Source: Candidatus Uhrbacteria bacterium (GTDB lineage: Bacteria > Patescibacteriota > Patescibacteriia > UBA9934 > UBA9568). From it: a stretch of DNA of 9,724 nucleotides. Below are positions 5,726 to 9,724 of this stretch, piece after piece (positions within the stretch are counted from its first letter, which is position 1; each line of letters opens with the position of its first letter). The stretch lies in NCBI GenBank assembly GCA_003497135.1, contig DNKR01000053.1, forward strand, positions 1-9,724. The letters are read 5' to 3'. The notes beneath the pieces were generated by a model, which was not told where the DNA came from, searched no databases, and saw only the letters and a program-made list of their open reading frames with translations. A program made the translations under genes and the position numbers.

Positions 5726-6116
5726 TTGCGTTATTTACAAGCTCATCCGCACGCGAATTTTTTTCTCTTCTCACATGGCTGAATCTCACATTGCGAAATT
5801 TGAGCCGCAAATTATGCACTTCTAAAAACCGCTTTGCAATCTCTGGATTTTTTACTTTATATTGTCCGTTCAACTGCTTAACAGCAAGTTCAGAATCAAG
5901 ATAAACATCAACTTCTTCTGCCTCGAGTTCCATAGCTTTGGATAAGCCAAGAACAATCGCAGTGTATTCTGCTTGGTTATTGGTTGTGTTGCCAATATAT
6001 TTTGAAACAGTGGCAATTTCTTTGCCGTCTTTGCTGTACAAAACCGCGCCAGATCCTGCAGGGCCCGGATTCCCGCGCGCTCCGCCATCTGCAAAAAGAA
6101 TTAATTTTTTGTGCAT
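5697..6116 (-). CDS. rnhA: Ribonuclease HI family protein
   Basis: This RNase H-fold protein should cleave the RNA strand of RNA-DNA hybrids such as R-loops and primers. From the chosen start it has 139 residues. The four catalytic acids are in place: D10 in FADGGARGNPGP, E50 in NNQAEY, D74 in YLDSELAV and D124 in SRADELVN. H114 (SHVRREKN) matches the conserved catalytic-loop histidine. The motif spacing resembles the short RNase HI family common in archaea and candidate-phylum bacteria more than E. coli RnhA. There is no separate hybrid-binding domain. I chose the ATG at 6116 because it sits 2 bases after the recJ stop and begins directly at the first beta strand (MHKKLILFAD). An in-frame ATG at 6143 would add nine residues overlapping recJ that look non-native. 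The gene symbol reflects family membership rather than proven orthology with E. coli rnhA. Confidence 0.93.
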   Translation of the reverse strand: MHKKLILFADGGARGNPGPAGSGAVLYSKDGKEIATVSKYIGNTTNNQAEYTAIVLGLSKAMELEAEEVDVYLDSELAVKQLNGQYKVKNPEIAKRFLEVHNLRLKFRNVRFSHVRREKNSRADELVNNAIDEAMKKVV

Positions 6117-6118
6117 AT

Positions 6119-7858
6119 TTATTTTATCTGCCTCACATCGCAAAGTTTTAGCTCAAGCTCGCTTGATCCGTTCCATTGCCGTGATTGTACAGTAAAAGCA
6201 GCGTCAATAAAAGCGCCCGGTCTTATTCGCTCTGCCATGCGCCCCATATTAAAACCGATGAATTTTGCGTTTGCTCGAAGTGTTGGATCAGATGCCATAA
6301 GCCGCAAGTGCTTGTTGTCCTTGCCAACAGTTTGCGCCAAAAGAACCATTAAACCCTTTGACGCAAATACCGGTTCCGGGTTCGCAGAACCAAACGGACG
6401 CAGAACTTCCAGATCAGTTGCAAGCTTGTGAGATAAATCTTGAAGCTTGATTTCAGAATCAATGTTTATAACGCGCCTTAAATTGTCTGAATTGAAATTT
6501 TTTGCAAAATATTCTTTAATTCTGATTTTAAATTCATCAAATTTAGCGCTGCCTTCTATTGTAAATCCGCACGCCTGCGAATGTCCGCCGAATTTTGAAA
6601 ATAAATCTTTGACAGATTCAATTGCGTTCATAATATCAAACCCTTCAACGCTTCGCCCTGAACCTGTATAAACGCCCGACTTATCTGTAATAGCAAAAAC
6701 AGGCATGTGTACTTCGTGAGTCATCTTTCCTGCCACAAGCCCCAAAAGTCCGGCTGGCCAACTCTGTTTTACTGCTATAACAGGGACTGATTTATCTTCT
6801 GCAACGCACTTTTTTGCATACTCAAACATTTCTTCTGTAAGCTTTTGCCTGTTGGTGTTGTGCTTATCAAGAACGCTGGCAAGTTCAATGGCTTCGTTTT
6901 CGTCTTCCGTAACAAGAAGCTTAAACGCAATATTCGCATGATCCATTCTTCCGGCAGCGTTTATTCTTGGACTGATTCTGAATCCTACCGCATGAGTATC
7001 TATTTCGCCAAAAGAAGTTCGTGATGTTTTGATAAGCTCGCGCAAACCGAATCTTTTTGTTTTGTTTAAAACAACCAAACCGAATTTTTCAAGCGCTCTG
7101 GCTTCTTGCCGCAGATCAATGCAATCAGCAACAAGAGAAATCGCGACTAAATCAAGAAGCCATTTTTCTTGCCCATCAAAAGAACCAAGCCCTTTAATTT
7201 CAGCTTCTTTATATAAAGCGCACGCAAGTTTAAAAGCTACGGCGCCGCCGGATAAATTTTTGCTTGGATATTTGTCTTCTAGAAGCGGGTGAATAAGAAT
7301 CGCGTCCGGAATAACTTCAGGAAGAGTATGATGATCGCAAACAATTACATCAATACCCTCGCTCTTTGCATAATCGATAGCCGGCTTATCGGATATTCCG
7401 CAGTCAACAGTAACAATCAGATTCGGTTTTTCGTGCGCAAGCAAATGATCAATGGTTTTTATGGCGAGTCCATAGCCGTCTTCTTCTCTGTGCGGCAAAA
7501 AACAATTTAATTTTGATTCGTCTTTGCCCATCTTTCGCATAATTTCCCGCAAAGAGCAAAACAAAATAGCAGACCCTGTTACTCCGTCTGCATCATAGTC
7601 GCCGTGTATTGTTATTGTTTCATTTTTTTGCAAAGCCAAAAATACGCGGTCAACCGCCTCGCCCATTCTGGAAAATAATTTTGGATCATGTATGTCTCTT
7701 GAATAATCAGGGCCTAAAAACGAGTCAATCTGCTCTTGCGTTGTTATTCCTCTATTCCACAAAATTTGCAAAACAATTTCTGAAAGTTCAGGAAAAGCAG
7801 ATTTTATTTCGCTTGGGACTTTTTCTGCGATTTTCCACTCTGAATTGCTAGTTTCCAT
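6119..7858 (-). CDS. recJ: Single-stranded-DNA-specific exonuclease RecJ
   Basis: RecJ degrades single-stranded DNA 5' to 3' in recombinational repair and mismatch repair, using two metal ions bound by DHH-family aspartates. The protein is 579 residues, the usual length of bacterial RecJ. Visible motifs are GDYDADGVTGSA (residues 86-97, metal-binding D87/D89/D91), VDCG (D152), CDHH (D175, H176, H177) and SLVADC (D245). PRINAAGRM (298-305) follows, then the DHHA1 domain with GSGRS (399-403) and SKFGGH (421-426). A C-terminal OB-like region ends in LKLCDVRQ. The start at 7858 gives the usual N-terminus with an early Trp (W8) and overlaps the preceding 32-codon ORF by 11 bases. The stop lies 2 bases before rnhA, so the two are probably co-translated. 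All catalytic positions I can check are intact. Confidence 0.97.
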   Translation of the reverse strand: METSNSEWKIAEKVPSEIKSAFPELSEIVLQILWNRGITTQEQIDSFLGPDYSRDIHDPKLFSRMGEAVDRVFLALQKNETITIHGDYDADGVTGSAILFCSLREIMRKMGKDESKLNCFLPHREEDGYGLAIKTIDHLLAHEKPNLIVTVDCGISDKPAIDYAKSEGIDVIVCDHHTLPEVIPDAILIHPLLEDKYPSKNLSGGAVAFKLACALYKEAEIKGLGSFDGQEKWLLDLVAISLVADCIDLRQEARALEKFGLVVLNKTKRFGLRELIKTSRTSFGEIDTHAVGFRISPRINAAGRMDHANIAFKLLVTEDENEAIELASVLDKHNTNRQKLTEEMFEYAKKCVAEDKSVPVIAVKQSWPAGLLGLVAGKMTHEVHMPVFAITDKSGVYTGSGRSVEGFDIMNAIESVKDLFSKFGGHSQACGFTIEGSAKFDEFKIRIKEYFAKNFNSDNLRRVINIDSEIKLQDLSHKLATDLEVLRPFGSANPEPVFASKGLMVLLAQTVGKDNKHLRLMASDPTLRANAKFIGFNMGRMAERIRPGAFIDAAFTVQSRQWNGSSELELKLCDVRQIK

Positions 7859-7946
7859 ATGACGCTGTAAGGACCAGCATGCTTAAAATCACCATTAAGC
7901 TGACAATAGCCCAAATGCGGCGAATGATTCTTTTTCTTTTGCTCAT
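7848..7946 (-). CDS. Uncalled small membrane peptide (32 aa) between lepA and recJ
   Basis: This 33-codon ORF (ATG at 7946, TAG at 7848-7850) fills what would otherwise be a gap between lepA and recJ. The peptide begins MSKRKRIIRRIWA, a strongly basic cytoplasmic-type N-terminus. A hydrophobic stretch of about 16 residues follows (IVSLMVILSMLVLT), then a short tail ASYGN. This reads as a single-pass membrane peptide with its N-terminus inside by the positive-inside rule. It starts 8 bases after the lepA stop and ends 11 bases inside recJ (recJ ATG at 7858), an arrangement typical of translationally coupled genes. No clear ribosome binding site is visible. I do not recognise a named family and assign no function. 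The charge pattern, continuous hydrophobic core and fit between neighbours support a real gene, but an ORF this short can arise by chance. Confidence 0.55.
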   Translation of the reverse strand: MSKRKRIIRRIWAIVSLMVILSMLVLTASYGN

Positions 7947-7954
7947 ATATTTAT

Positions 7955-9724
7955 TTATCTTTTTAAAACCGAGAGATAAGCGCTTGAAGGGATCCTTACT
8001 TTTCCTTGTTCAAGCATTTTCTTTTTGCCTTTCTTTTGTTTTTCCAAAAGTTTGTTCTTGCGAGTAACATCTCCTCCGTAAAGTTTTGCTGTAACATCTT
8101 TTCTAAGAGCGGAGATTCTTTCTGCGGCAACAACTTTTCCGCCAATGGCCGCCTGAATTTTAACAACAATCATTTGTTTTGGGATTGATTCTTTTAGAGT
8201 TTGAACGATTTTCTTTCCGATTCTGAATGCTTCGTCTCTATACACAAGAACAGATAGCGCCTCAACAGGATCATCATTTACAAGTAAATCCATTTTAACA
8301 ACATCCGCCTGCCTGTAATCAAGCATTTTGTAATTCAAAGAAGCGTATCCGCTTGAAATTGTTTTTAGCTTGTCATAATAGTCAACGACAATTGATGCAA
8401 GAGGTAATTCGTATTTTAAAATCACTCTGTCTGAATCAAGGTACTCTGTTGTTATGTAATTAGCATGCCTTTCTGTTGAAAGCTGCATTATTGCGCCAAT
8501 GTATTCAGCCGGGGAAACAATATCTAAGCTTACCCACGGCTCTTTGATGTGATCAATATGGCTTGGATCAGGAAGATCCTGCGGAGATCTGATTGTGATT
8601 TGGTCTCCTTTTCTTTTTACGACAATATACGCAACAGACGGCGTTGTTACAACCAATTCAAGGCCGAATTCGCGGCGCAGACGCTCTTGAACTATTTCCA
8701 AATGCAGCATTCCGAGCATTCCGCATCGAAATCCGTACCCAAGAGCTGATGATCTTTCGCTTTCGCACCACAACGATGCGTCGTTTAGACGCAGTTTTTC
8801 TATTGCATCGCGAAGCCGCGAGTAATCATCGCCTTCTTCTGGAAAAATTCCAGCAAAAACCATTGGTACCGCTTCTTTGTATCCAGGAAGCGGAGTAATT
8901 GGCTTGCCCGAAAGACCAAGAGTGTCGCCGACACGGCAGGCAGAAATGTCTTTGAGGCCTGTAACAACATAACCGATTTGCCCTGTTTCAAGTTCTTTTG
9001 TAGGGCTATATGCCGGCTTAAGAGAACCGACTTCAAGTATTTCGCTTTCTACTCCTGTAGCGTTCATGCGAAGCTTTTTCCCTGCGCTGAAAATTCCGTC
9101 AGCAACGCGCACATACGCAACAACTCCGCGATACTCATCAAAAACAGAATCAAAAACAAGCGCGCGCGGATTGGCTGTGCTGTCGCCCTGCGGAGGCGGC
9201 ACTCGATCTATTACAGTGTTTAAAATTTCAAGCACGCCTTGGCCTGTTTTTCCGGATGCGTGTAAAATATCCTCTTTTTTACAACCAAGCAAACTTACAA
9301 TTTCCTGCGATCTTTTTTCTACATTTGCGGCAGGCAAATCAATTTTGTTTAAAACAGGAATAATTTCCAGATCATGTTCAAGGGCAAGATACAAATTTCC
9401 AATTGTCTGTGCTTGCACGCCTTGTGTTGCGTCAACAAGAAGAATCGCTCCCTCGCAAGCCGCGAGCGAACGCGAAACCTCGTAATTAAAATCAACATGG
9501 CCCGGGGTATCAATCAAATTCAAAATGTACTGTGCTCCTTTATAATCATAGGACATGCGCACCGGCTGCAGCTTGATTGTAATTCCGCGCTCGCGTTCAA
9601 GATCCATTTGGTCAAGTATCTGGTCGCGCATCTTTCTGGATTCAACAGTGTGGGTCAATTCTAAAAACCGATCAGCAAGCGTTGATTTGCCGTGGTCAAT
9701 ATGCGCAATTATGCAAAAATTTCT
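7955..9724 (-). CDS. lepA: Elongation factor 4 (LepA), 5' end cut by the window edge
   Basis: LepA/EF4 is a ribosome-binding translational GTPase related to EF-G that acts on stalled or mis-translocated ribosomes. 589 residues are visible; family members are about 600, so only a few N-terminal residues are missing beyond the right edge. The reading frame is open to position 9724 and starts inside the G1 loop region (AHIDHGKST, visible residues 7-15). The TTG at 9658 is therefore an internal Leu codon, not the start. The other GTPase motifs are present: RGITIK (G2, 46-51), DTPGH with the catalytic His (G3, 72-76), NKID (G4, 126-129) and ASGKTG (G5). The EF4-typical block GYGFRCGMLGMLHLEIVQER and the unique C-terminal domain (YGGDVTRKNKLLEKQKKGKK) are intact, ending in VLKR. 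It is first in a same-strand gene series, 8 bases before the next small ORF. Identification is essentially certain. Confidence 0.98.
   Translation of the reverse strand, partial: RNFCIIAHIDHGKSTLADRFLELTHTVESRKMRDQILDQMDLERERGITIKLQPVRMSYDYKGAQYILNLIDTPGHVDFNYEVSRSLAACEGAILLVDATQGVQAQTIGNLYLALEHDLEIIPVLNKIDLPAANVEKRSQEIVSLLGCKKEDILHASGKTGQGVLEILNTVIDRVPPPQGDSTANPRALVFDSVFDEYRGVVAYVRVADGIFSAGKKLRMNATGVESEILEVGSLKPAYSPTKELETGQIGYVVTGLKDISACRVGDTLGLSGKPITPLPGYKEAVPMVFAGIFPEEGDDYSRLRDAIEKLRLNDASLWCESERSSALGYGFRCGMLGMLHLEIVQERLRREFGLELVVTTPSVAYIVVKRKGDQITIRSPQDLPDPSHIDHIKEPWVSLDIVSPAEYIGAIMQLSTERHANYITTEYLDSDRVILKYELPLASIVVDYYDKLKTISSGYASLNYKMLDYRQADVVKMDLLVNDDPVEALSVLVYRDEAFRIGKKIVQTLKESIPKQMIVVKIQAAIGGKVVAAERISALRKDVTAKLYGGDVTRKNKLLEKQKKGKKKMLEQGKVRIPSSAYLSVLKR

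Noticed and set aside
6117..6143. Longer start for rnhA at 6143
   Set aside because: The extra nine residues (MRCEADKIN) are recJ end sequence read out of frame; the ATG at 6116, 2 bases after the recJ stop, begins at the first strand of the RNase H fold.
9656..9658. TTG at 9658 as the lepA start
   Set aside because: The frame continues to the window edge and encodes AHIDHGKST, the essential GTPase P-loop, so the TTG is an internal Leu codon.

Overview
The window is a tightly packed bacterial segment. All 11 genes are read on the minus strand, nearly end to end, so transcription runs from high to low coordinates. No stretch longer than 65 bases lacks a gene. I see no tRNA, rRNA, CRISPR array, insertion sequence or phage gene. 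Small compact proteins, an AT-leaning composition, very short intergenic gaps, a tiny membrane ORF, a reduced type IV pilus set and almost no Shine-Dalgarno sequences together suggest a Candidate Phyla Radiation (Patescibacteria, probably Parcubacteria-like) genome. That placement is inference from style and gene content. TGA works as a stop (end of the prepilin peptidase gene), so this is not one of the CPR lineages that read TGA as glycine.

Layout in direction of transcription. First comes lepA (elongation factor 4), which lacks only its first few codons at the right edge. It is followed by a previously uncalled 32-codon membrane-peptide ORF overlapping the start of recJ (single-strand DNA 5'-3' exonuclease), then rnhA-type RNase HI. 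Next is a pilus block: pilM (actin-like inner-membrane assembly protein), a degenerate CheY-like receiver, and a six-cysteine type IV pilin. A probable intrinsic terminator and the only appreciable intergenic gap follow the pilin gene. Beyond it lie the prepilin peptidase (pilD), ligA (NAD-dependent DNA ligase, overlapping pilD by ATGA), gatC, and the 5' part of gatA, which is cut by the left edge.

Functionally the window mixes three housekeeping themes. These are genome maintenance (RecJ, RNase HI, LigA), translation (LepA and the GatCAB amidotransferase that corrects misacylated Glu-tRNAGln/Asp-tRNAAsn), and a type IV pilus or pseudopilus (PilM, receiver, pilin, PilD). The pilin and the peptidase that must cleave it are adjacent but appear to be split into separate transcription units. 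The ligA-gatC-gatA order recalls the ligA/gatCAB neighbourhood of some Firmicutes.

I found no convincing novel multi-gene system. The observations most worth a second look are the uncalled small membrane ORF, the degenerate receiver between pilM and the pilin, the terminator/promoter overlap before pilD, and two substitutions at normally invariant NAD-site residues in LigA.
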